From the NCBI GenBank assembly GCA_016719945.1, contig JADJYE010000007.1, forward strand, positions 248,001-312,000: DNA of 64,000 bases, read 5' to 3'. The translations under genes were made by a program, and so were the position numbers. Shown in pieces: positions 9,088 through 16,626 of the stretch; positions within the stretch are counted from its first letter, which is position 1, and every line of letters starts with the position of its first letter. Source of the DNA: Polyangiaceae bacterium (GTDB taxonomy: Bacteria; Myxococcota_A; Polyangia; Polyangiales; Polyangiaceae). The notes beneath the pieces are model-generated. The model made no database searches. It saw only the letters and a list, made by a program, of their open reading frames with translations, and was not told the origin of the DNA.

Positions 9088-10038
9088 TTGAAGACCACCT
9101 CGATCCTCGACCATATTGGCAAGACTCCGCTGGTGCCGCTGCGCGCGCTCGGCCGCGGGCTGCCGGTCCCGATCTTCGCCAAGTGCGAGCACCTGAACCC
9201 CGGCGGCAGCGTGAAGGACCGCCTCGCCCTCGCCCTCGTCGACGACGCCGAGCGGCGGGGGCTCATCGGGCCCGGAGCGACGCTCGTGGAGGCGACCGCA
9301 GGCAACACGGGGCTCGGGCTCGCGCTCGTCGCGGCCGTGCGCGGCTACTCCCTCGTGTGCGTCATGCCCGAGAAGATGTCGACGGACAAACGCGTCGCCC
9401 TCGCGGCGGCGGGCGCGAAGGTGGTGATGACCCCCAACGCGGCGCCCGACAGCCCCGACTTCTTCCAGAACGTCGCGAGGAGGCTCGCGGACGAACATGG
9501 GTGGTTTCTCACGGACCAGTTCAACAACGAGGCGAACGTCCGGGTGCACGAGGAGACGACCGGCCCCGAGATCGCGGCGCAGGCCGGCGTGCCCATCGGC
9601 GCCTTCGTCGCGGGCGTCGGGACGGGGGGGACCCTCACGGGGGTCGGTCGGTTCCTCAAGCGTTCGCAGCCAGGCGTGCGCGTCGTGCTCGCCGACCCGC
9701 TGGGATCTGGGCTGGCCGAGTGGGCTCGCTCGGGGGTCGTCGGGGAGTCGGCGCAGTACGCCGTCGAGGGCATCGGGACGAGCAAGCCGCCAGCCATCCT
9801 GGACCGCTCCGTCATCGACGCCGTGGAGAGCGTGGCAGATGAGGAGAGCTTCGCGATCGCCCGACGCTTGATCCGCGAAGAGGGCCTGCTCGTCGGCGGC
9901 TCGGCCGGCACGGCCGTCGCAGCGGCGCTGCGCGTCGCGGCCTCGGGTCGCTGCGCGGGCCCCGTGGTCGCGCTCCTGCCCGACTCGTGGGATCGCTACC
10001 TGTCGCGCGATTGGCTCGCTGACTCGCCCACTCGCTGA
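9088..10038 (+). CDS. Cystathionine beta-synthase / cysteine synthase family PLP enzyme
   Basis: This 316-residue fold-type II PLP enzyme starts at a TTG. The PLP lysine is Lys43 in PGGSVKDR, the substrate/PLP loop is EATAGNTGLG (68-77), and the phosphate-binding loop is GVGTGGTLTG (177-186). The segment VMPEKMSTDK and the ending DSWDRYLSRDWL resemble cystathionine beta-synthase more than CysK/CysM, but the C-terminal CBS-pair regulatory domain is absent. It should join serine or O-acetylserine to a thiol (homocysteine or sulphide). No cystathionine gamma-lyase gene is nearby, so the pathway direction is open. A GTG or ATG alternative start is not available without truncating the N-terminal GKTPLVPL segment. 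Confidence 0.85.
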   Translation: MKTTSILDHIGKTPLVPLRALGRGLPVPIFAKCEHLNPGGSVKDRLALALVDDAERRGLIGPGATLVEATAGNTGLGLALVAAVRGYSLVCVMPEKMSTDKRVALAAAGAKVVMTPNAAPDSPDFFQNVARRLADEHGWFLTDQFNNEANVRVHEETTGPEIAAQAGVPIGAFVAGVGTGGTLTGVGRFLKRSQPGVRVVLADPLGSGLAEWARSGVVGESAQYAVEGIGTSKPPAILDRSVIDAVESVADEESFAIARRLIREEGLLVGGSAGTAVAAALRVAASGRCAGPVVALLPDSWDRYLSRDWLADSPTR

Positions 10039-10052
10039 GTCGACGGAGGGCC

Positions 10053-10556
10053 TCAGCGAGCGCGCTCGAGGCGGGCGCCCGCCGTCACGTCACCCGCGAC
10101 GGCGCGGAAGACGAGCTGGCCGCTCTGCTGGAGCTCGACGCCGACGTCGACCCTCGCCGCGCAGCGCTCGGCGCCGACGGTGATGTGCTCGACCGCGAGG
10201 AGGCGTCGGCCCGAGACCTCGGTGCAGGTCCAGTAGCCGGCGCAGTCGTCGTCCGGATAGCGGACGACCGCGCACGGGCCATCGTCGGTGCGGGCGACGT
10301 CGAGCTCCATACGCCAGCTGGGACCATCGGATTGGTGTCCAACGCCGACCCAGCGCCCTGTGAGCCCACGGGCGACGGCCTGTTGCCGGACCGGCTCCGC
10401 GAGCTCTTCTGCGTCGCGGTCGTGGGCGTAGTGGGTCGAGCGCCCCGGAGCGTCGTGCGCTGGAGCGGCGATCTCCTCCCAACCGGGCGCCGGGCCACAG
10501 CCGAGGGCGGCGAGGAGCCCAAAGGCGAGCCAGGGGGTCGAGGGAGCGCGTTGCAT
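10053..10556 (-). CDS. Small lipoprotein of unknown function
   Basis: The 167-residue product has a clear lipoprotein signal (LAFGLLAALGC, Cys20). The mature part has a Pro/Ala/His-rich N-terminal stretch, then a compact beta-rich domain: GRWVGVGHQSDGPSWRMELDV, CAVVRYPDDDCAGYWTC and LAVEHITVGAERCAARVDV, probably with two disulphides. The pattern (strand, acidic CAGYW turn, strand) resembles small ligand-binding beta-barrel lipoproteins, but I do not recognise a named family. It converges on the PLP-enzyme gene with a 14-nt gap. A TACGCT hexamer lies 10 nt upstream of the ATG. Confidence 0.75.
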   Translation of the reverse strand: MQRAPSTPWLAFGLLAALGCGPAPGWEEIAAPAHDAPGRSTHYAHDRDAEELAEPVRQQAVARGLTGRWVGVGHQSDGPSWRMELDVARTDDGPCAVVRYPDDDCAGYWTCTEVSGRRLLAVEHITVGAERCAARVDVGVELQQSGQLVFRAVAGDVTAGARLERAR

Positions 10557-10566
10557 CTTGCGTGTC

Positions 10567-10572
10567 AGCGTA
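10567..10572 (-). promoter_or_regulatory. -10-like element TACGCT upstream of the small lipoprotein gene
   Basis: On the minus strand GGTACGCTGACACGCAAG precedes the ATG, so TACGCT ends 10 nt before the start. It is part of the recurring near-leaderless pattern in this window. Confidence 0.4.
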
Positions 10573-10597
10573 CCACGAACGGTGGGTGAGACCTGGC

Positions 10598-10626
10598 CGC
10601 GGTGGGAGGCGGCGCCTCCCACCGCG
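10598..10626 (-). terminator. Perfect 13-bp hairpin, terminator-like
   Basis: CGCGGTGGGAGGC and GCCTCCCACCGCG form a perfect 13-bp stem with a GGC loop. It lies 7 nt beyond the end of the coding-like fragment 10634-10813 on the minus strand and before the promoter of the next minus-strand gene. There is no T-run, so it may be a factor-assisted or imperfect terminator. Confidence 0.55.
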
Positions 10627-10633
10627 TGGTCCG

Positions 10634-10813
10634 TCAGAGGCCCATCGACTTGATCGACGAGCCGTAGCGCTGCATGCGCGACATCATCGCGTCGCCGGTC
10701 TCGCACACGACGATGTTCACGTTCGTCCCGATGTTGAGGACCTTCAGGATCTCCTGGCGGTAGTCCTCGGAGCGCTGGAGATCTTCGATCTGCTGCTGCG
10801 TGCCGTGCGCATT
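10634..10813 (-). pseudogene. Start-less coding-like segment directly after the CvfB-like gene
   Basis: Immediately after the TGA of the CvfB-like gene, the same frame stays open for 59 codons and looks like real protein: QQQIEDLQRSEDYRQEI, then KVLNIGTNVNIVVCETGD, then MMSRMQRYGSSIKSMGL, ending at a TGA. No ATG, GTG or TTG start fits near its beginning; the first in-frame candidate is a GTG well inside. It could be the 3' remnant of a gene lost by deletion, or a C-terminal extension of the upstream protein cut off by a point mutation or miscalled stop. It does not look like S1 or winged-helix sequence. The hairpin at 10598-10626 closes it. Confidence 0.4.
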
Positions 10814-11677
10814 TCACCGGCCCGCTCGGCTAACCTCCTTCAGCGCGACGAAGCCGTCGGGGTCGATATCTACGCGACCTTGCTTGAACAACCCTCCGAG
10901 CGCGCGCTTGAACGCCTTCTTGCTCAGGCCGAAGAGGGCGAAGATCTGCTCGGGCGATGAGTGGTCTCCGACCCTCGTGCCGGGCTGGGTGCGCAGCACC
11001 CCGAGGATCTTCTCGGCGTCGCTCTCGGCCTCGCGATGCGCGAGGTCTCGCAGCGAGAGCTCGACCTTGCCGTTGGGCAGGGCGTTGGCGATGCGAAAGC
11101 GGCCGGCGTCGCCGCGCCGGAGCGCGTTCGGCTCGCTCGCGGGTAGCAGGCCGACATAGCGGCGATCGAGGATCACGAAGACGCCGAGCTCCGGCTCGCG
11201 GCGCCACGCCTCGCCGAGCACCCACTGGCCTTCCTTGTACGGGTGCGCGCCCCGCAACATCTCGCTCACGCGCATGGTGCCGGCGAGGCGCTCGGTGTCG
11301 TCGAGGTAGAGGCCGATGGGGTGCCGATCGCCGAGGGCGAGGTCCGTCGTCTGCTCCGCGCGCGGGACGAGCAGGTGCTTGGCGAGCCCCCAGTCGCAGA
11401 AGGCCCCGAAGTCGGTGACGTCGGTGACCTCCAGAAACGCGACGTCGCCGAGCTTCAGCTTGGGCTCGAGCAGCGTCGCGACCGGGCGATCGTCCGAGTC
11501 CCGGTAGACGAAGACGTCGAGGGGCTGTCCGAGACCCGTGCCCTCGGGGACCTCTCGACGAGGCAACAGCAGGGTGCGGTCGGAGCGGCAGAGCTCGGGC
11601 GCGAGCCGAGCGCCGTGCGGGCCCAGCGCGACGACCACCAGGCTCACGACGCGCCCGAGGGCGTCTGTGTCGAACAT
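10814..11677 (-). CDS. S1 RNA-binding domain protein, CvfB-like
   Basis: The 287-residue protein has the layout of the CvfB/YitL family: consecutive S1-like beta-barrels and a C-terminal winged helix. Visible pieces are LPRREVPEGTGLGQPLDVFVYRDSD (first barrel), KLGDVAFLEVTDVTDFGAFCDWG with LLVPRAEQ (the most canonical S1 motif), a third barrel around LGVFVILDRRYVGLLPASE, and the wing SSPEQIFALFGLSKKAFKRALGGL before GRVDIDPDGFVAL. Family members bind RNA and affect virulence-gene expression in firmicutes; the role here is not known. The ATG at 11677 is the only start that gives a full first barrel without extra N-terminal sequence. Confidence 0.85.
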   Translation of the reverse strand: MFDTDALGRVVSLVVVALGPHGARLAPELCRSDRTLLLPRREVPEGTGLGQPLDVFVYRDSDDRPVATLLEPKLKLGDVAFLEVTDVTDFGAFCDWGLAKHLLVPRAEQTTDLALGDRHPIGLYLDDTERLAGTMRVSEMLRGAHPYKEGQWVLGEAWRREPELGVFVILDRRYVGLLPASEPNALRRGDAGRFRIANALPNGKVELSLRDLAHREAESDAEKILGVLRTQPGTRVGDHSSPEQIFALFGLSKKAFKRALGGLFKQGRVDIDPDGFVALKEVSRAGR

Positions 11678-11711
11678 CAGCGCAGTCTTGCACGGCGCCG
11701 CGCGCGCTTGG

Positions 11712-12704
11712 TCACCGTCCTTCGTGCTCGTGCACCCACGCGTCGAGCTTCGACCACTCGGCGTCGAGCCAGCCGAGGCGGTCGGGCCCTGCTCGCTCGA
11801 TCTCGGCGCGGGGGACCCTCCTGAGCGAGACTCGCACGCGCGCGCCGACCATCCGGCCGCGCCAGACATCCACCAGCTCCGCGAACGTCTCGAGCCCGGC
11901 GTGAGCGACGAACACGACGTCGCACGGAGTGTGACCGTCGAGCAGCGCGAGCGGCCCGCCGGGGCGCACGGGCAAGATGTGGCGCAGGGCCGAGACGCGC
12001 GCGAAGCGCTCGGGCGCGCTCTGTTCGAGCTTGAGCAGGGCGCGCGACAGCTTCTTGTGCGTGAAGCGCGTGCCCTCGGGGTAGATGATGACCGCGTCCC
12101 GTGGGCCGAGCCCGCGGCCGAGCTCGCGCACGCGCTCGATCTCGCGCTCGCTGTCCTCGCCGCCGCGCGCGACGAAGCAGTTCGGGATGCGGTGGCCAGC
12201 GATGTCGAGGCAGGGCAGCGCGAGCAGCTCTCGCTTGAGGACGAAGCGCAGGCGAAGCGCCTTGGGTCGCGCCAGCACGACGGTCGGCAGCAGCGTGTCG
12301 ACGATGCTCGCGTGCCGCATGAACAGGAGCAGCGGCCCGCCGTCGAGCGCCTCCGCGCCGTCGACCGACACGCGCAGACCGAAGAGGATCTCGGCAGCCC
12401 GCAGGAGCGCGGCGGCCCACGCCGCCTGGATGCGGTACGTCGCGTCGAGGCGCCGCTCGGGGTCTCGACCCGTGACCAGCGGCGCGCACAGGAGCACCAA
12501 CATGCCGATCGTCTCGCACGCGGTGTAGACCAGGCCGAACGCGAGCAGGCGTGTCGTCGTGAACGGCGTGCGGGCGAGCGCGAACCTCACGACGTCGATC
12601 AGGAACGCGAGAGGAAACATCAGCGGGGCCGTGCCCCACAAGACGACCGCCAGGAGCAGCATCCTCGGCACGGTGACGAGCCGGCGACGCAGGGCGCCCT
12701 TCAC
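11712..12704 (-). CDS. 1-acylglycerol-3-phosphate acyltransferase-like (PlsC family)
   Basis: The 330-residue protein has two or more N-terminal hydrophobic helices (MLLLAVVLWGTAPLMFPLAF and TACETIGMLVLLCAPLV) and a PlsC acyltransferase domain. Motif I is HASIVD (His131, Asp136, the HX4D pair) and motif III is YPEGTR (Glu210-Arg213). The segment NCFVARGGEDSEREI lies between them as in lysophosphatidic-acid acyltransferases. It should esterify a lysophospholipid at the inner membrane. Its GTG overlaps the stop of the SDR gene (GTGA at 12701-12704), so the pair is coupled. A lipid-modification role for both is inferred. The long extra open frame upstream is only the shadow of the SDR gene. Confidence 0.87.
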   Translation of the reverse strand: MKGALRRRLVTVPRMLLLAVVLWGTAPLMFPLAFLIDVVRFALARTPFTTTRLLAFGLVYTACETIGMLVLLCAPLVTGRDPERRLDATYRIQAAWAAALLRAAEILFGLRVSVDGAEALDGGPLLLFMRHASIVDTLLPTVVLARPKALRLRFVLKRELLALPCLDIAGHRIPNCFVARGGEDSEREIERVRELGRGLGPRDAVIIYPEGTRFTHKKLSRALLKLEQSAPERFARVSALRHILPVRPGGPLALLDGHTPCDVVFVAHAGLETFAELVDVWRGRMVGARVRVSLRRVPRAEIERAGPDRLGWLDAEWSKLDAWVHEHEGR

Positions 12705-13669
12705 GGCGAGACGCCCGTCAGCTCGCAGCACCGAGCCCAGAGCGCGGCGCGCTCCGCATCGTTCGAGCGCGTCCACGGGACGACGTGGGTCGCGCGCTCG
12801 GCCCGATCGAAGAACAGCCTCCCGCTGACCCCTTCGACCTCGGGCGACGCCGCGAGCCAGGTGATCGTGTCGGCGCCTTGCTCGGCGGATCGCAGCACGC
12901 CTCGCAGGCGCTCGTGGAAGCGCGGCAGCGATCGCTCCACGCCCGGGGTCTCGGCCCAGCCCGGGTGCACCGTGTTCGAGGTGATGCCCAGAGGCTCGAG
13001 CCGCGCGGCCCACAGCTCGCTCAAGATGACCTGCGCGCGCTTCGACTGGGCGTACACGGCGACGCCATCGTACGGGGCTCTCCTTCCCTCGAGCTCCTCG
13101 AGCTCGAGGCGCTTGAGGTACATCCCGCCGGAGGTCACGTGCACGACCCGCCCGCCAGCGGCCGCCCCCAGCGCGCCGGTGAGCTCGTGGGTGAGCAGGA
13201 AGCCAGCGAGCACGTTCGTCGCGAACGCTGCGTCGAGCCCCTCGGACGTCAGCTGACGCTCGAGCGGGAGCACGCCAGCGTTGTGGACGAGGACGTGGAT
13301 CTGCGGGTGGCTCGCGACGAGGCGCTGCGCGAGGCGGCGCACCTCGGCGAGCTCGGAGAGATCGGCGCGCTCGGAGGTGACTCGCTGCGGGTACCTCGCG
13401 CAGGCCCTCACGTCCTCGCGCGCGCGCTCGAGCCGCGCAGCATCGCGAGCCACCAGCACGAGGCTGGCGCCGCGCTGGGCGAGGCTCTGGGCGGCGCTCT
13501 TGCCGAGGCCGGTGGAGGCGCCGGTGATGACCATGGTTCGACCGGAGAGGTCGACGTCGAGGTCGGGATCCGTGAAGAGGTGCCGGCGGATGGCGTAGCC
13601 GGACTTGCCGAAAGACCCGACCACGCTCGCGCTCGCGAGGGCGTCCAAGACCTTCCATCCGAGCTTCAC
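12701..13669 (-). CDS. Short-chain dehydrogenase/reductase
   Basis: The 322-residue protein is a classical SDR: the nucleotide-binding motif TGASTGLG (49-56), NAG at 130-132, catalytic Ser180 (VTSGG) and YxxxK with Tyr206/Lys210 (YAQSK). The N-terminal 40 residues before the Rossmann fold and the overall shape resemble retinol dehydrogenase/DHRS12-like members, which act on lipids or retinoid-like alcohols. The GTG at 13669 is preferred; the frame is open further upstream but that part is Arg/Pro-rich and would overlap the control region of the divergent PilZ gene. It is followed by a coupled acyltransferase. Confidence 0.87.
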   Translation of the reverse strand: MKLGWKVLDALASASVVGSFGKSGYAIRRHLFTDPDLDVDLSGRTMVITGASTGLGKSAAQSLAQRGASLVLVARDAARLERAREDVRACARYPQRVTSERADLSELAEVRRLAQRLVASHPQIHVLVHNAGVLPLERQLTSEGLDAAFATNVLAGFLLTHELTGALGAAAGGRVVHVTSGGMYLKRLELEELEGRRAPYDGVAVYAQSKRAQVILSELWAARLEPLGITSNTVHPGWAETPGVERSLPRFHERLRGVLRSAEQGADTITWLAASPEVEGVSGRLFFDRAERATHVVPWTRSNDAERAALWARCCELTGVSP

Positions 13670-13766
13670 GCGGCGGAGGATGGCACGAGGGATGTCCCCG
13701 CGCCATTTCGGGATGCGGGGAGGGCCGTCCTGCCGGCTGCGATTAGGCGTGACCGCCCCATGGCAG

Positions 13767-13772
13767 TATCCT
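13767..13772 (+). promoter_or_regulatory. -10-like element TATCCT upstream of the PilZ gene
   Basis: TATCCT ends 6 nt before the ATG at 13779, the shortest spacing of the set. A transcript starting at normal distance would be leaderless. Confidence 0.4.
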
Positions 13773-13778
13773 CCGCGC

Positions 13779-14162
13779 ATGTCTGGCGAGACCGGGGGCG
13801 ACCGCCCCGCGCACGAGCGACGAGGCTTCGAGCGATACCTCACCTGCTACCCGCTCAACATCCAGGTGGGCGACCGCGGTGACACCGGCGACCTGGAGAT
13901 CGCGCTCATCCAGGACCTGTCGGCGCGGGGCGCCTTCGTCCTCACGACGACCGAGCTCCGGCAGGACGCGCGCGTGAAGCTCCACCTCGACTTCGGCGAC
14001 CCGCCGGTGGTCGAGCTCGAGGGGCGCGTGCTGCGCTGCGAGCGCAGGCCGCCCGACCGATCGGAGGTCTGGCGCTACGGCGCGGCCATCGAGCTGGTCG
14101 TCGTGACGCCCGAGCTCGCGGAGCGCGTCGTCGAGCTGGCTCGCGGCCTGGCCGAGACGTAG
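13779..14162 (+). CDS. PilZ domain protein
   Basis: A 127-residue single-domain PilZ protein. The c-di-GMP-binding RxxxR motif is Arg15-Arg19 (RRGFER) and the second motif (D/N)xSxxG is Asp46-Leu-Ser48-Ala-Arg-Gly51 (DLSARG). Strands such as RVKLHLDFGD and VELEGRVLRCERR follow as in the PilZ barrel, and YGAAIEL is the usual late strand. Both binding motifs are intact, so it probably binds c-di-GMP and relays it to motility or matrix machinery through protein contacts. It is divergent from the SDR gene with about 110 nt between starts and has no operon partner. Confidence 0.9.
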   Translation: MSGETGGDRPAHERRGFERYLTCYPLNIQVGDRGDTGDLEIALIQDLSARGAFVLTTTELRQDARVKLHLDFGDPPVVELEGRVLRCERRPPDRSEVWRYGAAIELVVVTPELAERVVELARGLAET

Positions 14163-14175
14163 CCGCTCACCGCCC

Positions 14176-15246
14176 TCACTTCAGGAAGAAGCGCTGGTTC
14201 TCGCCGCCGTGGCAGCTCCACAGCTGGAGGGCGACCGCGTCGCCGGCGTCGCCTCCCGGGAGGTCGACGCACCTGCCGGACTCTTTGCCGACGAGCCGAG
14301 CGCTGCCGTCGCTCTGGGGGGTCGGACGGAACTGCTGCGAGGCCAGGCCCTCGCAAGGCCGCTGCACGATGCGCGAGCCGTCCGCGGTGCCCTCGGCGGT
14401 GAGACAGAGCCCGCTGTGCTTCGCGAAGAACACGCGAAAGCCGCTCCCCGCGTCGGCCGCCTCGAAGCGCTGGTTGGCGTCGCCGTGGCAGGAGTACGAG
14501 AGCAGCGCGGCGCCCGCAGCTAGGCTCGCGGCCTCGACGTCGAGGCACTTGTCGCTCGCCACGTTCACGATCATCCCCGTGAGGCCGACGTCTCCGTAGA
14601 GCAGCTCGAGCGCGGCGATGTCCTTGTCGGAGAGCTCGCCCGCGCCGTTCCACTCGGGGTTGCAGTAGTTCATCACCGAGTCCGAGTCCCAGGTGCCCAC
14701 CGCGACGTCGCCGTTCGAGCCTTGCTCCGCGTCGCAGAAGGACGTGTCGGTGTCGGCGCGGTTCTGCTCGTGAGCGAAGCCGAGCGCGTGGCCGAACTCG
14801 TGGACCGCGATGGTGCGGACGCAGTACTCGAGCGCGTTCTTGCAGGACGGGCTCCACGAGTCGAAGGTGAAGTTGAGCACCATGCCCTTCGGCTTGTCGG
14901 CGAGCGCGCGGCCCAGCGCCTTCACGTGCGGGCCCGCGTCCTCGACGGTGATGCGGATGCCACCTTCATAGCCCGCGCAAGGCTGCCAGCCGACGAAGTC
15001 GATGGGGCCGTGCGTCTCCCACGTCATGGCGACCGCGTCCTGCACCCAGGCTCGACCTTCCGCGTTGGCGTCGCTCGCGTTCTCCCAGCACACCGGGACG
15101 CTCTTCACCTGCCAGAGCAGCTTCGAGGCCGCGTAGACGGCGTCCTCGTCGTCCTCGACGAGCTCGCTCGTCAGCGACTCGGTCCCGCCGGGGGCGCAGC
15201 CGGCGAGGGTGCAGAGGACCAAGAACCACGAGAGACGTGAGAGCAC
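14176..15246 (-). CDS. Lipoprotein zinc metalloprotease (astacin-like) with ricin-type lectin domain
   Basis: The 356-residue protein has a lipoprotein signal (TLAGC, Cys17). The protease domain carries the extended zinc motif HEFGHALGFAH (His149, Glu150, His153, His159) of metzincins and a Met-turn (SVMNY, Met192). From about residue 222 there is a ricin B-type beta-trefoil lectin domain with repeated CLDV, NQRFEA, CLTA, QQFRP, CVDL and NQRFFLK motifs. The enzyme is probably displayed on the outer membrane or released to digest prey or environmental protein bound through the lectin. The start is GTG at 15246. The divergent neighbour is the peroxiredoxin gene. Confidence 0.87.
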   Translation of the reverse strand: MLSRLSWFLVLCTLAGCAPGGTESLTSELVEDDEDAVYAASKLLWQVKSVPVCWENASDANAEGRAWVQDAVAMTWETHGPIDFVGWQPCAGYEGGIRITVEDAGPHVKALGRALADKPKGMVLNFTFDSWSPSCKNALEYCVRTIAVHEFGHALGFAHEQNRADTDTSFCDAEQGSNGDVAVGTWDSDSVMNYCNPEWNGAGELSDKDIAALELLYGDVGLTGMIVNVASDKCLDVEAASLAAGAALLSYSCHGDANQRFEAADAGSGFRVFFAKHSGLCLTAEGTADGSRIVQRPCEGLASQQFRPTPQSDGSARLVGKESGRCVDLPGGDAGDAVALQLWSCHGGENQRFFLK

Positions 15247-15621
15247 GGCCGCGCGTTAGCAAGGGGCCGGCCACACCACGCAGGTCGACGTGCCCCACGG
15301 ACGAACCGCGAGATTCCCGGGGAATATTGGGTCGCACCGTGTCGGGAAGGCTGCGGAGATGGCCGGCCACGCGACCACAACCTCGCCGGATCGAGGGCGG
15401 CTCAGCGGAGGATCCGCGATCGTTCTCGGGCGAGGTCGCCAATTCGACGGCGCTGTCGGTGGACTGGGGCCGTGTTGCGCAAGTGCGCCCACGACGGCGC
15501 ACTCGGCAGCTCCGGGGACGGCGTCGCCCTGGCTCGCGGACGCCGGAACACGCGGGGTGGGGTCGCGCGCCTGTCTACGGAGCGCGGAGCGCGCTCCGTC
15601 GAGTCTGCTACACCATCGGCC
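15247..15621. other. Divergent intergenic region with a 13-nt palindrome
   Basis: This 375-nt region separates the divergent metalloprotease and peroxiredoxin genes. Frames that cross it are Arg-rich and have no recognisable content. The only structured element I see is ATTCCCGGGGAAT (15313-15325), two 6-nt arms around a single G, a possible operator or dyad. The peroxiredoxin -10-like hexamer lies at its right end. Confidence 0.35.
15609..15614 (+). promoter_or_regulatory. -10-like element TACACC upstream of the peroxiredoxin gene
   Basis: TGC-TACACC lies 7 nt before the GTG at 15622 and supports that start over longer upstream frames. It is the least canonical hexamer of the set. Confidence 0.35.
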
Positions 15622-16164
15622 GTGACCCCGCGGACCCAGAAGGTGGCGCTCCTGGTCGTCGCCGCGCTAGTGGCCGCTGGGGGAGTCTACGCCTGGAGGA
15701 CGACGAACCTCTCGGCGCCGCTCTCGGTCGGCGACTCGCCGCCGCGGCTGTCGGCGACCGCGGGCGACGGCACCGTTCACACCCTCGCCGAGCTGGAGGG
15801 TCGACCGGTGGTGGTGTTCTTCTACCCGCGCGACGAGACGCCAGGCTGCACGGCAGAGGTCTGCGCGTTCCGCGACGTCTGGGATCGGTTCGAGCGCGCG
15901 GGCGTCGCCGTGCTGGGGGTCTCCACCGGCAGCGTCGAGGGCAAACGCGCGTTCGCGACCAAACACGAGCTGCCGTTCCCCCTGCTCGCCGACTCCGACC
16001 TCACGTGGGCCAAAGCGTTCGGCGTGCGCGTCGTGCTGGACGTCCCCGAGCGGGTCACCTTCTTGCTCGATCGGCAGGGGAAGGTCGCGAAAGTGTACCC
16101 GAAGGTCGACCCGGGCGTGCACGCCGAACAGGTGCTCGCGGACGCCGCGGCGCTGCCGCCTTGA
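15622..16164 (+). CDS. bcp: Membrane-anchored peroxiredoxin (BCP/PrxQ type)
   Basis: The 180-residue product has an N-terminal hydrophobic anchor (KVALLVVAALVAAGGVYAW, residues 7-25) followed by a complete AhpC/TSA-type thioredoxin fold. The sequence FFYPRDETPGCTAEVCAFRD contains the peroxidatic Cys76 and the resolving Cys81 five residues later, the arrangement of atypical 2-Cys BCP/PrxQ enzymes. The rest (VLGVSTGS, FPLLADSD, TFLLDRQGKV) fits the family. It should reduce peroxides on the periplasmic side of the inner membrane. The GTG is chosen because it starts just before the anchor. Confidence 0.9.
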   Translation: MTPRTQKVALLVVAALVAAGGVYAWRTTNLSAPLSVGDSPPRLSATAGDGTVHTLAELEGRPVVVFFYPRDETPGCTAEVCAFRDVWDRFERAGVAVLGVSTGSVEGKRAFATKHELPFPLLADSDLTWAKAFGVRVVLDVPERVTFLLDRQGKVAKVYPKVDPGVHAEQVLADAAALPP

Positions 16165-16292
16165 GAGCCGCTGTCACCGCGGAGTCGAACGGCAAGGAGC
16201 GCGCGCGTCGTGGAGCTGCGGCGCGAAGACGACCGCGGCCGCGAACCCTCTCGGATCCGCGGCCGTCGTCGTTACTTCTGAGGCAGTCTTCG

Positions 16293-16373
16293 TGCGAAGG
16301 GGGGGACTTGAACCCCCACGGTGTTACCCGCTAGCACCTCAAGCTAGTGCGTCTGCCATTCCGCCACCTTCGC
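16293..16373 (-). tRNA. tRNA-Leu (anticodon GAG)
   Basis: On the minus strand the sequence folds as a type II tRNA. The 7-bp acceptor stem is GCGAAGG/CCTTCGC, the anticodon stem is CTAGC/GCTAG with loop TTGAGGT (anticodon GAG, leucine), there is a 13-nt variable arm, and the T-arm is GGGGG-TTCAAGT-CCCCC. The discriminator base is A and CCA is not encoded. It lies alone between the peroxiredoxin gene and a set of hairpins behind argJ. Confidence 0.95.
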
Positions 16374-16482
16374 TCGGGAGGCCGCGTTTTCTACCAGCGG
16401 GGCCCCTCTTGTCAAGCACCGTCATCAGCGACGCCCGAACGCCGGCCCGCCTGACGTGAGGCCCCGCTCCCGGCCCAGCTGA

Positions 16483-16501
16483 GTCCGACCGGAGGTCGGA
16501 C
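16483..16501. repeat. 8-bp inverted repeat
   Basis: GTCCGACC and GGTCGGAC flank a GGA loop. It lies downstream of argJ and beyond the larger hairpin, and shares the GGTCGG core with the neighbouring elements, so it may belong to the same repetitive structure. Confidence 0.45.
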
Positions 16502-16526
16502 CAGCAACATCAAGGGGGGTGGAACA

Positions 16527-16607
16527 TAGGTCGGGGTGAGGCTCGGGGATTGCCCGGCCTTCACTTGCGAGCGTGAGCGAGGGCCGGGCGAACCCCGAGC
16601 CGACCTA
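16527..16607. repeat. Long compound stem-loop downstream of argJ
   Basis: Three nested stems can form. TAGGTCG (16527-16533) pairs with CGACCTA (16601-16607), GCTCGGGG (16541-16548) pairs with CCCCGAGC (16593-16600), and GCCCGGCC (16552-16559) pairs with GGCCGGGC (16582-16589). The loop is about 22 nt. The structure lies between tRNA-Leu and argJ, both on the minus strand. The outer arm CGACCTA is also needed by the next hairpin. Confidence 0.5.
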
Positions 16608-16626
16608 GGGGGCACCCCCCTAGGTC
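16602..16626 (-). terminator. 11-bp hairpin overlapping the argJ stop codon
   Basis: GACCTAGGGGG and CCCCCTAGGTC form an 11-bp stem with a 3-nt loop. The argJ stop codon (TAG, 16620-16622) is inside the stem. It is terminator-like in strength but lacks a T-run, and its GACCTA arm competes with the long stem-loop at 16527-16607. Confidence 0.5.
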
